Below are positions 1 to 9,404 of a stretch of 64,000 nucleotides of DNA, in pieces (within the stretch, counting starts at the first letter, position 1; each line of letters starts with the position of its first letter). The notes beneath the pieces were generated by a model, which was not told the origin of the DNA, made no database searches, and was given only the letters and a program-made list of their open reading frames with translations. This DNA is from Bacillus andreraoultii. GTDB lineage: Bacteria > Bacillota > Bacilli > Bacillales > Caldibacillaceae. The stretch is taken from NCBI RefSeq assembly GCF_001244735.1, contig NZ_LN868937.1:2652785-2716784 (forward strand), given 5' to 3'. The position numbers and the translations under genes were made by a program.

Positions 1-764
1 ATGAATTTTATCAAGCAATGAAAGAACGTTCTGGGGAAGCAACATTAAAAGAACTTGTATACAAAAAAGTATTATCTGACAAATATAAAGTGACAGATAA
101 AGAAGTGAATAAAGCATTAAAGGAATATAAAGATGCTTACGGAGATAATTTTCAAAGTTTTCTAGCACAACTTGGATTATCTAACGAAGACCAATTAAAA
201 GATTTACTTGAATATTCTCTTCTACAAGAAAAAGCAGGTAAAGCAAAAGTGAAAGTAACGGATGAGGAATTAAAGGAACAATATAATATCGAATCTAAGA
301 CAGTCACTGCCCGTCATATTTTAGTTGCTGATGAAGAAAAAGCAAAAGAAGTAAAGGCAAAATTAGATAAGGGTGAAGATTTTGCGAAACTAGCAAAAGA
401 ATATTCAACAGATACAGCTACTGCTGAAAAAGGTGGAGATTTAGGCGATCTTAATCCAGATCAACTTGTTCGTCCATTCGTCCTAGCAGCGTATAAACTT
501 AAAGTAAATGAAATCAGTAATCCTGTGCAATCTGACTACGGTTTCCATATTATTCAAGTAACAAAAATAACAGATAAAAAAGATGTGAAATCATTTGATG
601 ATATGAAGCCAGAACTTAAAGATAAAGTGAAAAAAGCGAAACTTGACTCAACAATCGTACAAAAAGCAGTTGATGAAGCCGTTAAAAAAGCGGATGTAAA
701 AATTAAAGATAAAGATTTAAAAGATATTCTCAACACTCCTGTTGAAACAGGTTCTGCAAAATAA
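1..764 (+). CDS. prsA: Foldase PrsA, C-terminal part (5' end outside window)
   Basis: Extracytoplasmic peptidyl-prolyl isomerase lipoprotein that helps secreted proteins fold at the membrane-wall interface. The reading frame is already open at base 3 and continues to the TAA at 762-764, so the signal peptide and lipobox lie upstream of the window. The visible part has a charged helical N-domain with a KELVYKKVL segment, then a parvulin (PpiC) domain running from TARHILV through the GGDLGDL turn to YGFHIIQV. A Lys-rich tail (DVKIKDKDLKDIL) follows. prsA next to yhaL and yhaM is the Bacillus subtilis arrangement. The gene converges on yhaL, and a bidirectional terminator lies between them. Confidence 0.93.
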   Translation, partial: EFYQAMKERSGEATLKELVYKKVLSDKYKVTDKEVNKALKEYKDAYGDNFQSFLAQLGLSNEDQLKDLLEYSLLQEKAGKAKVKVTDEELKEQYNIESKTVTARHILVADEEKAKEVKAKLDKGEDFAKLAKEYSTDTATAEKGGDLGDLNPDQLVRPFVLAAYKLKVNEISNPVQSDYGFHIIQVTKITDKKDVKSFDDMKPELKDKVKKAKLDSTIVQKAVDEAVKKADVKIKDKDLKDILNTPVETGSAK

Positions 765-777
765 TTTGAGAAATAAG

Positions 778-923
778 GAAAACTCAACTATCCGAGCGCA
801 GGAGCCGTTATTTACAGAAAAGGATTTTCGGCTTTGATAGTATGCTACTAAAGTTTCCTCTTGTAAGCTTAAGTGTTTAGGAAAGTAGACATTGAAAAGT
901 TTATACTTTCTTATTAGCCAAAA
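778..923 (+). repeat. Dispersed three-hairpin repeat, copy A
   Basis: Non-coding copy of the dispersed repeat family described in the findings. It begins with AAAACTC right after prsA, contains GAGCCG and CGGCTTTGATAG blocks, and ends in the hairpin GGAAAGTAGACATT...AGTTTATACTTTCT followed by TATTAGCC and A residues. The stem is imperfect here. The tail runs directly into the prsA terminator. Confidence 0.75.
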
Positions 924-971
924 AAGACTTCCTACATGGTCAATTTTTCAACCAATGTGGAAGTCTTTTTT
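920..971. terminator. Bidirectional terminator between prsA and yhaL
   Basis: AAAAAAGACTTCC and GGAAGTCTTTTTT form a 13-bp stem, extended inwards by ACATGGT/ACCAATGT, with A and T runs on the two sides. It suits the convergent genes prsA and yhaL. Confidence 0.85.
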
Positions 972-999
972 GTACACCAACCTTTTGAAGATTATTTTA

Positions 1000-1185
1000 T
1001 TAAGCTTCTTGGGAGTATTGTTTTCTTTTTTGTTTTTCTTCTTCCATCCGTTGTAAATAGATGGCTCCTTCTTGTTCCGCCTCTTTTATTTCTAATTCCT
1101 TCTCTTCCCTGTTTGTCCGAATTGTCATATATGCACTAATTACAATTCCTGCGACAACTAACCAAATCCAAAATGGAACCCCCAT
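1000..1185 (-). CDS. yhaL: Sporulation protein YhaL
   Basis: Small membrane protein of 61 residues. One N-terminal transmembrane helix (about residues 5-21, WIWLVVAGIVISAYM) is followed by a highly charged Glu/Lys/Arg coil. Size, topology and position between prsA and yhaM match B. subtilis YhaL, which is annotated as a sporulation protein of unknown molecular role. The start is preceded by GGAGG at good spacing. It ends at the bidirectional terminator shared with prsA. The function assignment rests on synteny and overall form, not on a catalytic motif. Confidence 0.8.
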   Translation of the reverse strand: MGVPFWIWLVVAGIVISAYMTIRTNREEKELEIKEAEQEGAIYLQRMEEEKQKRKQYSQEA

Positions 1186-1273
1186 AATTAAACCTCCTAT
1201 TTTTCAAAATCTATCATTTATATACATATATTCGAATAGGAGATTTTTTATGACTAGCTTGTTCATATCTATA

Positions 1274-2218
1274 TCATTTTGAAAAAGTAGGTTTATAGAA
1301 TGAACGATTATCTAAAGCAAAAACTCGTTCACTAAATTCACCAGGTTTCGTTTTATCAAGTGTTCGATTTAACATATGAATCTTTGCATCAAGATTATCA
1401 ATATAGTGAAGGACTTCTGCCTCACGAATCATCGGCGGCTTCGGACTCCCCCATTCGGCTTTCCCATGGTGACTAAGAACTAAATGTTGTAAAACCGTAA
1501 CTTCTTCACCCGTAATTTCTAACTCCTCCGCTGCCTTCGCTATTTCATTCACCATAATTGTGATATGGCCAAGAAGTGTTCCTTCCATTGTATATGTCGC
1601 CGATAGTGGCCCTGATAATTCAAAAACCTTTCCTAAGTCGTGGAGAATAACGCCAGCGTATAACAAATCTTTATCTAATTCAGGGTAAAGACTTACAATT
1701 GCTTTTGCGAGGTCAAGCATTGACACAACATGATAGGCAAGACCAGAGTAAAATTCATGGTGATTTTTCGTTGCCGCTGGATATTCTAAAAACGGTTTTT
1801 CATATTTTTTAATTAGGAATCTTGTTATACGTTGAATTTTCGAATTCGTCATTTCTAAAATACATTGGTTAATTTTACTAATCATCACATCTGCTTCTAC
1901 TGGTGCCTTTTCAATAAATTGATCAATTGGTAGTTCTTCTTGTGGGTGTAGTGGGCGAATTTTACGAATGCGCAATTGCAATTTCCCACGATAATTTTGT
2001 ACATCTCCTAATATTTTAACAATCGTTTGATTCACGTACATTTTCTCTACTTCTTCAGTTACATCCCATAATTTTGCTTCTATATCGCCGGTTTTATCTT
2101 GAAGAACTAATGTTAAAAATGGTTTCCCATTGCTAGCAATTCCCTTTATCGCAGTTTTTATTAAAAAGTATTGTTCTACTTGCTCACCAGTTTCATAAAA
2201 GCGGATACCGTTATTCAT
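1274..2218 (-). CDS. yhaM: 3'-5' exoribonuclease YhaM
   Basis: RNase of 314 residues that trims RNA from the 3' end in Gram-positive bacteria. The N-terminal part (about 20-95) is an OB-fold nucleic-acid-binding domain. The C-terminal part is an HD metal-dependent domain with His163 (AYHV), the His193-Asp194 pair in LHDLGK, and further His residues at LGHI and SHHG. Length equals that of the B. subtilis protein. The start has AAGGAG eight bases upstream. It follows yhaO and yhaN on the same strand with a gap of about 107 bases, so it may be cotranscribed with them or have its own promoter. Confidence 0.95.
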   Translation of the reverse strand: MNNGIRFYETGEQVEQYFLIKTAIKGIASNGKPFLTLVLQDKTGDIEAKLWDVTEEVEKMYVNQTIVKILGDVQNYRGKLQLRIRKIRPLHPQEELPIDQFIEKAPVEADVMISKINQCILEMTNSKIQRITRFLIKKYEKPFLEYPAATKNHHEFYSGLAYHVVSMLDLAKAIVSLYPELDKDLLYAGVILHDLGKVFELSGPLSATYTMEGTLLGHITIMVNEIAKAAEELEITGEEVTVLQHLVLSHHGKAEWGSPKPPMIREAEVLHYIDNLDAKIHMLNRTLDKTKPGEFSERVFALDNRSFYKPTFSK

Positions 2219-2325
2219 CTTTTTCGCTCCTTAACTTACTAGTTATTTAGAAATATGTCGAGAAACCTCGTGATTTTAGTTCACATTATCTGACAATAAG
2301 TATAACACGTCAATGAAACCTCATC

Positions 2326-5280
2326 CTATGGTAAATAAATCGTATCCTCCTCATTAAAATATTTTGTAAATGTTTTATGGCAAGAGAAATACAGGATTTG
2401 CATATGAGAAGAGATTTCCTCTAATATGTTCATCATTTGCTGCCTTCTCTCCTCATCAAAATGGACAAAGCCATCATCGATTATTAATGGTAATGGATTA
2501 TGTTCACGAGTTTTCACAGCTAGTGCAAGGCGTAAACTTATATACAATTGTTCACTAGTCGCTTGACTTACTTCTTTAGGCATGAAAATGATTCCATCAT
2601 TCCGCTCAATAAATAATTGATCCCGGTTATGATCAAGAAAAATTTGCTTATACGCTCCGTGCGTGATTGTAGAAAAGTAAGTAGATGCTTCTGTTAAAAT
2701 TTGTGGAAGTCTTTCAACTTTATACTTTTCCATTGCTTTATTTAATACATGACGTGCCGTTTGATAGACTGCCCATTGTTTTGACACTTCTTTTAGTTCA
2801 TACCTTTCTTGATGATATTGATGTAACAGCTCAGTATATGTGCCTCCTTCTTCTAATACTGCTAAATCAAGAGACACCGCCGCTCGTTCTGTTTCTAGAT
2901 TTTCAATTTCTTTCGTCAACGATGCTTGTAATTGTTCATATTCGTTAAAAACGTCCTCTCCAATACTTGGGGGAAGATCTTCATTTAAATTTGGAAGTGG
3001 TAACGTACTTTTCGCTAGCTGCGTATCGACAAGTGTTAACTGATTATTCAATTGACGTATTCTTTCTTCCTTTTCACCTTGAAGATAATATTCTTTTTCA
3101 TTTGTCACATGAGCTTGATGAAATAGTTGTTCAATCTCTTGTTCCACTTGTTGGCGTTCTGTTTTGAGTGAAACATATTGAATGTTTAGCTCTTCTACTT
3201 TTCGTAGTCGTTCTTCCCGACTGTTTAATTGGTCTAGCTGTTTCATAAGCTCCGTTTTTAATAATAAAACTTTCTCTTCATAGTTCATATTCGTACTCGG
3301 AAAAAACCAATTGAATTTCGTTAAGTTATTCTCGTATTCTTGTAGGTTCGCTTTTATTAAATGGATTTTATTTAAAACTCGAGAATAATGAATGGCCGTT
3401 TTTTGTAAATCCTCTAAAAGCTCAAAACCTTCGAGTAAATGATTTTTCGCCATATACTTAGGGAAAAAGTATTGCTCTCCAATTTCCATTAATTCCTGTT
3501 CAGTTGTTTTCCATTCCCTTTCCCAATTAGAAAATGACCCGATTAATTCATTAAATTGATGATGCAGTTGTTCTAAACGTATTTTCTCTAATTCGATTTG
3601 TTTCTTCACTTGATAGGCATGACTAATCTTTTCATTCATTATTTCATTTTCTGTTGAATGTTTTTTGGACTCTTCCAATTCTTTTTTTAATGTTAACTTT
3701 TTATTTTCGAGCTCTTTTATAAGAACATTTTGTTGATTTTTCTGTGCTTTCCTATTTAAGAAATAAAGAATTGATACTAGGATGGAAGCGATAAAGACAC
3801 CCACACTAATATCTTTAAAACCAACCCAATATAACACAAAGACTAGTACTAGACTTAAACTTAATGCAGCCCACAACATAAAGTTCCGTGTTTTTTTTGA
3901 ATCTCGTGTTTCTTTTAGATTCTGTAGTTGACTAATCACCCAATTGAACTCATATTCTGTTTCATTCGTTGTGCCACCTGATTTTACTAAGTTTTCTAGA
4001 TGGACTAGTTCCTCATCATTTACTTTCCTTTTTTCTAATTCGTTCACAAATGCTTCTTGCTGCTGAATCTTCTGTTCTAGTTCATTTTCTTCGAGATCTA
4101 ATTCTCTTTTCCGTTCAATGAGGTGATTTTTCTTTGACACAAGTTTTGTTATTTTATCCTTTTGAGCAAAACTTAAATCCAATTGTTGAATTTGATCAAG
4201 ATTCCGCTCAATATTTAACTTTGATTGAATTCGAGCTATTTCTTCATTTATTTGTTCTAATTGCATTTGTAGTTCTTTCAGCTTCTCATCATTATTTCGG
4301 TAGTTGGGTAAGTCGTCAATGATATATTGAATTTCCTCTTTATTTTCGATAAACCGTTCATCCACCTGGATTGTTTTTAATTGTTGTTCAATTTCATTCA
4401 GTTGTGTTGTCATTGGTTTGATTCTTTTATTGATTGCATTTTTTTCAGCAATTGCTTTTTCATACCGAATGATTCCATCTTTAGGGAATGTTACGGAACC
4501 TATTTCTTCTAGTTCATGAAGTACTTGTTTTTTCTCTACTATAAGTGGATATATACGGTTCCATTCCTTTTTAGAAGCAATCTCTTTCTGCAATGCTTTC
4601 AATTTTTCTTTTTTGCCATGGAGGTTATTTGTTATTGACTCTAGCCTTGTTCGTAAAGATTCATAGTTTGCTATTTTACTTTTCGCCTCGTTTAATTTTT
4701 TCTCGGTGATTTTCAAATGTGCTATTCGAGCATTTATTTCTGGTTTCGATCCACTCGGCTTATATAATTTATCAATTTCTTTATTTAATATTTGCTCGCA
4801 AGCCATCATTTGATCCGTTCCAAACGCACTTGTTGAGAATAAAAATTTCGTTAAATCATCGCCCGTTAATTTATGTACATATTGTAATCCATGGATATCG
4901 AATGAAAAGATTGACTGATATGCTCCCTTATCCATTCCACATAAAAGTTCTTGTAACAGCTCATCTCCACCAATGGTTCCATCAGCAAGTTTAACCGTAA
5001 CATCACCAGATGCTCTCCCTTTAACCCGTTCAATCCGAACCGTTCCCCATGTCGGATCTTCAATAACAACTTGTCCACCATACTTTGAACTCGTTTTAGG
5101 CTCGTATCTTAATTCAGCTTGCTGCTTTAACGGAAAGCCGAAAAGAATGCTATGAATAAACGACATGATTGTTGACTTTCCCGCTTCATTTTTCCCATAA
5201 ATAAATGTGTACGGTTCAAGCTTTAAATGATATTGTTCAAACTTTCCATACCCATAAATAAGTAGTTCCTTGATGACCAT
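2326..5280 (-). CDS. yhaN: SbcC/Rad50-like ATPase YhaN
   Basis: Large AAA/SMC-type ATPase of 984 residues, the partner of the YhaO nuclease. The N-terminus carries a Walker A motif (GKNEAGKST, about 29-37) and the C-terminus a Walker B-like segment (LIIDDGFVHFDEERR). Between them lies a very long coiled coil rich in Glu, Lys, Gln and Leu. About 460-510 holds two hydrophobic stretches (LSLSLVLVFVLYWVGF and GVFIASILVSILYFL) that look like transmembrane helices within the coil. This YhaN feature separates it from cytosolic SbcC. It starts 16 bases after yhaO with AAAGGAGGG in front, so the two are one operon. A role in DNA end processing is inferred from the family. Confidence 0.92.
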   Translation of the reverse strand: MVIKELLIYGYGKFEQYHLKLEPYTFIYGKNEAGKSTIMSFIHSILFGFPLKQQAELRYEPKTSSKYGGQVVIEDPTWGTVRIERVKGRASGDVTVKLADGTIGGDELLQELLCGMDKGAYQSIFSFDIHGLQYVHKLTGDDLTKFLFSTSAFGTDQMMACEQILNKEIDKLYKPSGSKPEINARIAHLKITEKKLNEAKSKIANYESLRTRLESITNNLHGKKEKLKALQKEIASKKEWNRIYPLIVEKKQVLHELEEIGSVTFPKDGIIRYEKAIAEKNAINKRIKPMTTQLNEIEQQLKTIQVDERFIENKEEIQYIIDDLPNYRNNDEKLKELQMQLEQINEEIARIQSKLNIERNLDQIQQLDLSFAQKDKITKLVSKKNHLIERKRELDLEENELEQKIQQQEAFVNELEKRKVNDEELVHLENLVKSGGTTNETEYEFNWVISQLQNLKETRDSKKTRNFMLWAALSLSLVLVFVLYWVGFKDISVGVFIASILVSILYFLNRKAQKNQQNVLIKELENKKLTLKKELEESKKHSTENEIMNEKISHAYQVKKQIELEKIRLEQLHHQFNELIGSFSNWEREWKTTEQELMEIGEQYFFPKYMAKNHLLEGFELLEDLQKTAIHYSRVLNKIHLIKANLQEYENNLTKFNWFFPSTNMNYEEKVLLLKTELMKQLDQLNSREERLRKVEELNIQYVSLKTERQQVEQEIEQLFHQAHVTNEKEYYLQGEKEERIRQLNNQLTLVDTQLAKSTLPLPNLNEDLPPSIGEDVFNEYEQLQASLTKEIENLETERAAVSLDLAVLEEGGTYTELLHQYHQERYELKEVSKQWAVYQTARHVLNKAMEKYKVERLPQILTEASTYFSTITHGAYKQIFLDHNRDQLFIERNDGIIFMPKEVSQATSEQLYISLRLALAVKTREHNPLPLIIDDGFVHFDEERRQQMMNILEEISSHMQILYFSCHKTFTKYFNEEDTIYLP

Positions 5281-5296
5281 TATTTCCCTCCTTTAC

Positions 5297-6508
5297 TTAC
5301 AATTTTAGTAATTGATAAATGATCTTTTCCGTATTACGAATGATGTCTTGTTGTTCTTCCTCTGTTAATGGATTTAAAAAGCGTCGTGTCTTTGGATTAT
5401 TGTAAAGACTTGCTAATGGTTCTTGCAAATCCAACTCATATAATTGTTGTTTCAGTTTTTGCGAGAATTCATCAGGTACATCACTAACATTTCTTTGTTC
5501 TGATTCTTCTAACGATAATTCATACAACCAAACGAAAGGTGTTTGTTCGACTTCTCCTTCTTGCATGAATTCAATCATTTCCTCTGATTGAAACCATTGA
5601 AATACGGAGTCAGCAATCGCTTCTTGATGAACGGAAATTTGTAAAAAAACATTCTTTCCGGTTTCCCGCCAAGCTTCTTTTATATTTTGAAGGGTCGTAT
5701 ATAATTCATCAAATGTCGAATATTTTTCCTCTTCTCCTAATATCTCTTTCTCCCAACGAATGGGTGCTGTTTCAATAAAATCGACCTTTGTGGTTGCTTC
5801 ATCCATTTCTATTAAATAACAACCTTTTGCACCCGACTCATTTTTATGTCGACCTTGGATATTTCCAGGATATAGAATTGTTGGTTCCATATGCAAAATT
5901 TGAGATTTATGAATATGTCCTAACGCCCAATAATGAAAGTTTTTTTCAAGTAATTCATTTACTTTAAATGGTGCATAACTATAATGGCTTTTATTAGTAG
6001 AGTCATGACCATGTAAAATCCCAATATGGAAATCGGCTTGTTCTTTTTTCGTATAAAAATCGATCATGTGCTCTGTTACATGTTTTTTCGAATAACTAAA
6101 ACCGTAAAAATGTATTTTCGAACCTTGTCTTGACTCAAATGGAATGGTTTCTACAGTTGGTGGGAATTCGTGTACATTATTAGGCCAAGTTAGTTTTGTC
6201 CAATTTCCGCCTAAATGATCATGATTTCCATAAAGAAGAAATACATGAATCCCTTTTTTCGCGAGATTTTCCATTTGCTCCCGAAAAAATAGTTGTGCAC
6301 GTATACTTCGATCTTCCCCGTCGTAAATATCACCAGCAATAATGATAAAATCAACCATCTCTTCAATGGCAGTATCGATAATTTTTGAAAATGAAGCAAA
6401 TGTTGATTGTTTCGTTTGTTCATAGATTTTGGAAGGTAGATTCCTTAATCCAACAAACGGGCTATCTAAATGCAAATCTGCACAATGAATAAATTTAATT
6501 TTTTTCAA
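5297..6508 (-). CDS. yhaO: Metallophosphoesterase (SbcD/Mre11-like) YhaO
   Basis: Predicted DNA exonuclease of 403 residues in the calcineurin-like phosphoesterase family. Metal-binding motifs are visible in order: CADLHLDSP near residue 9, AGDIYDGED near 59, YGNHDHLGG near 94, and LGHIHKSQ near 195. The C-terminal third is a capping region without recognised motifs. The start codon is TTG, preceded by GGTGGAGGAG. It is the first gene of the yhaO-yhaN pair, the same layout as sbcD-sbcC. Its promoter should lie in the 286-base region upstream, which also carries repeat copy B. Confidence 0.92.
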   Translation of the reverse strand: MKKIKFIHCADLHLDSPFVGLRNLPSKIYEQTKQSTFASFSKIIDTAIEEMVDFIIIAGDIYDGEDRSIRAQLFFREQMENLAKKGIHVFLLYGNHDHLGGNWTKLTWPNNVHEFPPTVETIPFESRQGSKIHFYGFSYSKKHVTEHMIDFYTKKEQADFHIGILHGHDSTNKSHYSYAPFKVNELLEKNFHYWALGHIHKSQILHMEPTILYPGNIQGRHKNESGAKGCYLIEMDEATTKVDFIETAPIRWEKEILGEEEKYSTFDELYTTLQNIKEAWRETGKNVFLQISVHQEAIADSVFQWFQSEEMIEFMQEGEVEQTPFVWLYELSLEESEQRNVSDVPDEFSQKLKQQLYELDLQEPLASLYNNPKTRRFLNPLTEEEQQDIIRNTEKIIYQLLKL

Positions 6509-6649
6509 TTCTCCTCCACCTCTTCAACTCTTAAACACGAATATACGTTCTTTTATTATGCCATCATTTTCCCATTTCTGCATGCAAAAATCAAGACCTT
6601 TCATACATATTCAGCATTTAGTTAAATTGTTTATAAAAATCCCAATCGT

Positions 6650-6782
6650 CCGAGCTTTGGTGTAACGAGAGTCGTCGTGTACAGAAAATTTTTTTTGGGC
6701 TGTAAAGTTATGATTCCGAAGTCTTTCTTATGCAGGAAAGGAAAGTAGAAATTAAATAATTTTTACTTTCCTATTATCCAAG
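6650..6782 (+). repeat. Dispersed three-hairpin repeat, copy B
   Basis: Second copy of the repeat family, upstream of yhaO and on the strand opposite to it. It holds GTCCGAGC, ACGAGAGTCG and ACAGAAAA blocks. The 3' hairpin is GGAAAGTAGAAATT/AATTTTTACTTTCC at 6740-6771, a nearly perfect 14-bp stem with loop AAAT, followed by TATTATCCAA. Confidence 0.75.
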
Positions 6783-6794
6783 ACTTAAAAATAA

Positions 6795-7271
6795 TTAAAC
6801 ACAGGTGAAAGATTGGATTTGACGTAAATCAATTCCAAAATATACCCACCTATATCCTGTCCAGCGCCAACCTGATACCGATCTTCTACCTACAAATATA
6901 GGATACATCCAAAACTGCTGACCATTGTGAAGCCAAACATACGTATATCTAAACATACAACGGCGAATACTTCCTGGGTCTACCGCAAATACCCCTGCTT
7001 GTTGTGTTTGCGCTGGAACAAACGAAGGTGGTGGTCCAGACGGGGGACCTTGCTGACCTCCTCCACTACTTGGTTGCCCAAACGGAGGGGAAAAGCTTGG
7101 TGGACCTTGCTTGGGACCCATAACTCCTCCAGGGAAAAATGGTGGCGGGTTCAATTGTCTCATATCATAAGCGTCCTGACCATATTCTTCCATCTGGTAT
7201 GGTATTGAATCAACATTTAAATACTCCTCATTTCCATAATCATCATAAAACGGATAATAACTTTGATACAT
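6795..7271 (-). CDS. Pro/Gly-rich protein with conserved aromatic C-terminal domain, unknown function
   Basis: Protein of about 158 residues that I cannot name. The N-terminal 45 residues are Tyr/Asp/Glu-rich (YQSYYPFYDDYGN). Next comes a low-complexity Pro/Gly/Gln stretch (PPSF, GQPSSGGGQQG). The compact C-terminal domain of about 60 residues is full of Trp, Tyr, Phe and Arg, including CMFRYTYVWLHNG, FWMYPIFVGRRSV and GWRWTGYRW. There is no signal peptide or membrane helix. The look resembles small spore-coat or spore-surface proteins of Bacilli, but that is only an impression. I chose the second ATG because GGGGAG directly abuts the first and lies 6-7 bases before this one. Confidence 0.7.
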   Translation of the reverse strand: MYQSYYPFYDDYGNEEYLNVDSIPYQMEEYGQDAYDMRQLNPPPFFPGGVMGPKQGPPSFSPPFGQPSSGGGQQGPPSGPPPSFVPAQTQQAGVFAVDPGSIRRCMFRYTYVWLHNGQQFWMYPIFVGRRSVSGWRWTGYRWVYFGIDLRQIQSFTCV

Positions 7272-7460
7272 AGGCATCTCCCCTTTTTATTTCTATTCAA
7301 TACATCATATTAACTCGAGTACTTTCCCTCAACTTGTACATGATAATTGTGCTTCTGCCTATTAATCTAGAGAGGAATAGAGGAATTTCCGAAAGATTGT
7401 CGAATATTTATTTATACACTTATTAAAACTTACGAATTTTCGATATAAGGAGGATTTTCC

Positions 7461-7646
7461 ATGTCTATTTATAAAGTAACTGCTTTTGAAAGTAATGGGG
7501 AAAAATTATTAGATGAGAACATTGAGGCAAAAACAGACGACGAGGCAAAACAATTAGCTGAAAAACTATTAACAGAAAAGGGATATTTAGAGAAAACACA
7601 TCGATGTGTATCTCCAGAAGGAAAACTCGTTTTATTTCACGTTTAA
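7461..7646 (+). CDS. yhzD: YhzD-like protein
   Basis: Small soluble protein of 61 residues matching the YhzD family of Bacillaceae, of unknown function. The sequence has the family feel throughout: an N-terminal YKVTAFESNGEKL strand region, an acidic helical middle (DDEAKQLAEKLL), and the end THRCVSPEGKLVLFHV. AAGGAGG sits 7-8 bases before the ATG. It stands alone on the plus strand and converges on ndh, sharing a terminator with it. No motif gives a biochemical role. Confidence 0.82.
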   Translation: MSIYKVTAFESNGEKLLDENIEAKTDDEAKQLAEKLLTEKGYLEKTHRCVSPEGKLVLFHV

Positions 7647-7691
7647 ATAACAAGAACTAAATCATTATTAAACGTTTACGTTAAATCGTTT

Positions 7692-7731
7692 AAAAAGCTG
7701 CCCACGGTATTTTACTACCTGGACAGCTTTT
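7692..7731. terminator. Terminator between yhzD and ndh
   Basis: AAAAAGCTG...GGACAGCTTTT forms a stem supported by an inner GGTA/TACC pairing. T- and A-rich flanks let it serve both convergent genes. Confidence 0.75.
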
Positions 7732-7736
7732 CTCTC

Positions 7737-8915
7737 TTAGTATGCGTATGTGAATAATCCTTTAATATGTGATAAATAACGCATATTACTTGCCTCTTTT
7801 AGAAGTGATGCTGGCATTCCTTTTAATTCAGTTGCATTTGCTCCAACAGATGCAACCGCATCTTTACGACCAAGGCTTGCTAATGTACCAGAATTTACTG
7901 GGTTAAATACTTCCATTGTTTTACCTTCTAAAAATGCATAAAGGTTATATCCAGCATTTTCACCCATTTGCCATGCATTTTGTGCTGTTGGTGCATAAGG
8001 ACGACCATCTGGTCCAAAGGCAACTGCACTATCTCCAACAACAAACACATCGCTATGAGAAGTCGATTGCAAATATTCATTTACAGTTGCGCGACCACGA
8101 TTTACTTCAAGACCGGACTCACCAACTAACGGATTGCCTTGAACACCACCAGTCCAGACAAATGTGTTCGTTTTAATTTCGCTACCATCTTTCAAGTAAA
8201 CGACATTACCTTCAACTTTTGTAACAGGAAGACCAATTAAGAATTCAACACCGCGAGCTTCCAAACTTTGTTGTGCCCGTTCGATTAATGTATCTGGAAG
8301 TACAGGTAAGATTTTTGGCCCTGCTTCAACGAGTTGTAATTTAATTTCATCACGACTTACACCATATTTCTTCGTTAGTTCAGGAAGAAGATCGGCAATT
8401 TCACCAACGAGCTCAACACCCGTTAATCCGCCACCACCAATTAGAATACGAGCATCTTCTGGATTTTTTGTTTCCGCATATTGGCGAACTTTTTCTTCAA
8501 TATGACGATGAATTTGGTTAGCATCGTCTACTGATTTTAACACCATACTATTTTCTTCTAATCCTGGAATACCAAAGTAACCTGTTACACTTCCTAACGC
8601 AACAACGAGGGCATCATAGTTAAGTGTATCACCATTGGATAATTTAATTTGCTTATTATCTACGGAAAATGATTCAACTTCAGCTACAATTAAGTCAATT
8701 GCTTTTCCTTTAAATATTTTTTTTAATGGAAGCGCAACTCTTTTTTCTGAAACATTCCCTGCAGCTAGTCGGTGTAGCTCAGTAATAATTTGATGGGTAG
8801 GATATTTATTTACTACAGTAACTTTCGCTTTCGACTCGTCCATATATTTCCGAATTGATAATGCGGATAAAACACCGCCATAACCCCCACCTAAAATAAC
8901 GATATGCTTAGACAT
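7737..8915 (-). CDS. ndh: Type II NADH dehydrogenase (NDH-2)
   Basis: Single-subunit, non-proton-pumping NADH:menaquinone oxidoreductase of 392 residues, acting at the inner face of the membrane. The FAD-binding Rossmann motif GGGYGG is at residues 9-14, a second dinucleotide-binding motif GGGGLTGVE lies near 160, and the FAD-closing segment VFVVGDSA is near 290. The length equals that of B. subtilis Ndh (YjlD). It follows yjlC with a 63-base gap on the same strand, which is the B. subtilis yjlC-ndh operon. The ATG is preceded by CGGAGG. Other Bacillus NDH-2 paralogues (YumB, YutJ) are excluded mainly by this neighbour. Confidence 0.92.
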   Translation of the reverse strand: MSKHIVILGGGYGGVLSALSIRKYMDESKAKVTVVNKYPTHQIITELHRLAAGNVSEKRVALPLKKIFKGKAIDLIVAEVESFSVDNKQIKLSNGDTLNYDALVVALGSVTGYFGIPGLEENSMVLKSVDDANQIHRHIEEKVRQYAETKNPEDARILIGGGGLTGVELVGEIADLLPELTKKYGVSRDEIKLQLVEAGPKILPVLPDTLIERAQQSLEARGVEFLIGLPVTKVEGNVVYLKDGSEIKTNTFVWTGGVQGNPLVGESGLEVNRGRATVNEYLQSTSHSDVFVVGDSAVAFGPDGRPYAPTAQNAWQMGENAGYNLYAFLEGKTMEVFNPVNSGTLASLGRKDAVASVGANATELKGMPASLLKEASNMRYLSHIKGLFTYAY

Positions 8916-8978
8916 GTTTAATCCTCCGTTCTTATTATGTAAAATCTTTTCCTATTACCATTCACAATTTGTATGCAG

Positions 8979-9404
8979 TTATTTTTTGTCATGTTCCGCA
9001 GTAACTTGTAAGTAAGCATTTAAGAAACGGAATAATTTTTGCGTTTGAGGATCTTTCATTAATTTCAACAAACCAAAAATACCGATTACTTCTTGACTTT
9101 CTTCTGCACGATCTTTCGCTTCAATGACATTTGCAGCTAGTTTTTTTGCAGATTCAAGTACTGGTTCAGCAAGTTCTTTTATTGCTCCAACCGTATCGGC
9201 TTTCGTTACTTCATCTGTTGCAAGTGATTTTATAATTTCTAAGTTTTTTGTTAAAAATGTAACTACTTCAGTCAACTTTGGAAGTTGTTCAACCAAAGTT
9301 GTTAATGATTGTTGAACCTCGGGATTAAGCAGTTGATCTAAAAGTTCACGCTCACCTTGAGGCAATGATTTTTGTACATTTTCTTCTTCCAATACTTTAG
9401 ACAT
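8979..9404 (-). CDS. yjlC: DUF1641 protein YjlC
   Basis: Helical, charged protein of 141 residues from the DUF1641 family, typically encoded just upstream of ndh. Leu/Val/Lys-rich helices fill most of the length; a more hydrophobic block near 108-118 (VIGIFGLLKLM) precedes a conserved-looking DPQTQKLFRFL segment. No catalytic motif is visible. GGAGGG precedes the ATG. In B. subtilis this operon answers to the NADH-sensing repressor Rex. I searched the upstream region for a TTGTGAA-N6-TTCACAA palindrome and found only half-sites, so Rex control is not shown here. Confidence 0.88.
   Translation of the reverse strand: MSKVLEEENVQKSLPQGERELLDQLLNPEVQQSLTTLVEQLPKLTEVVTFLTKNLEIIKSLATDEVTKADTVGAIKELAEPVLESAKKLAANVIEAKDRAEESQEVIGIFGLLKLMKDPQTQKLFRFLNAYLQVTAEHDKK

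Noticed and set aside
936-1139. Plus-strand 67-codon frame opposite yhaL
   Set aside because: Opens inside the terminator stem and lies opposite the better supported yhaL.
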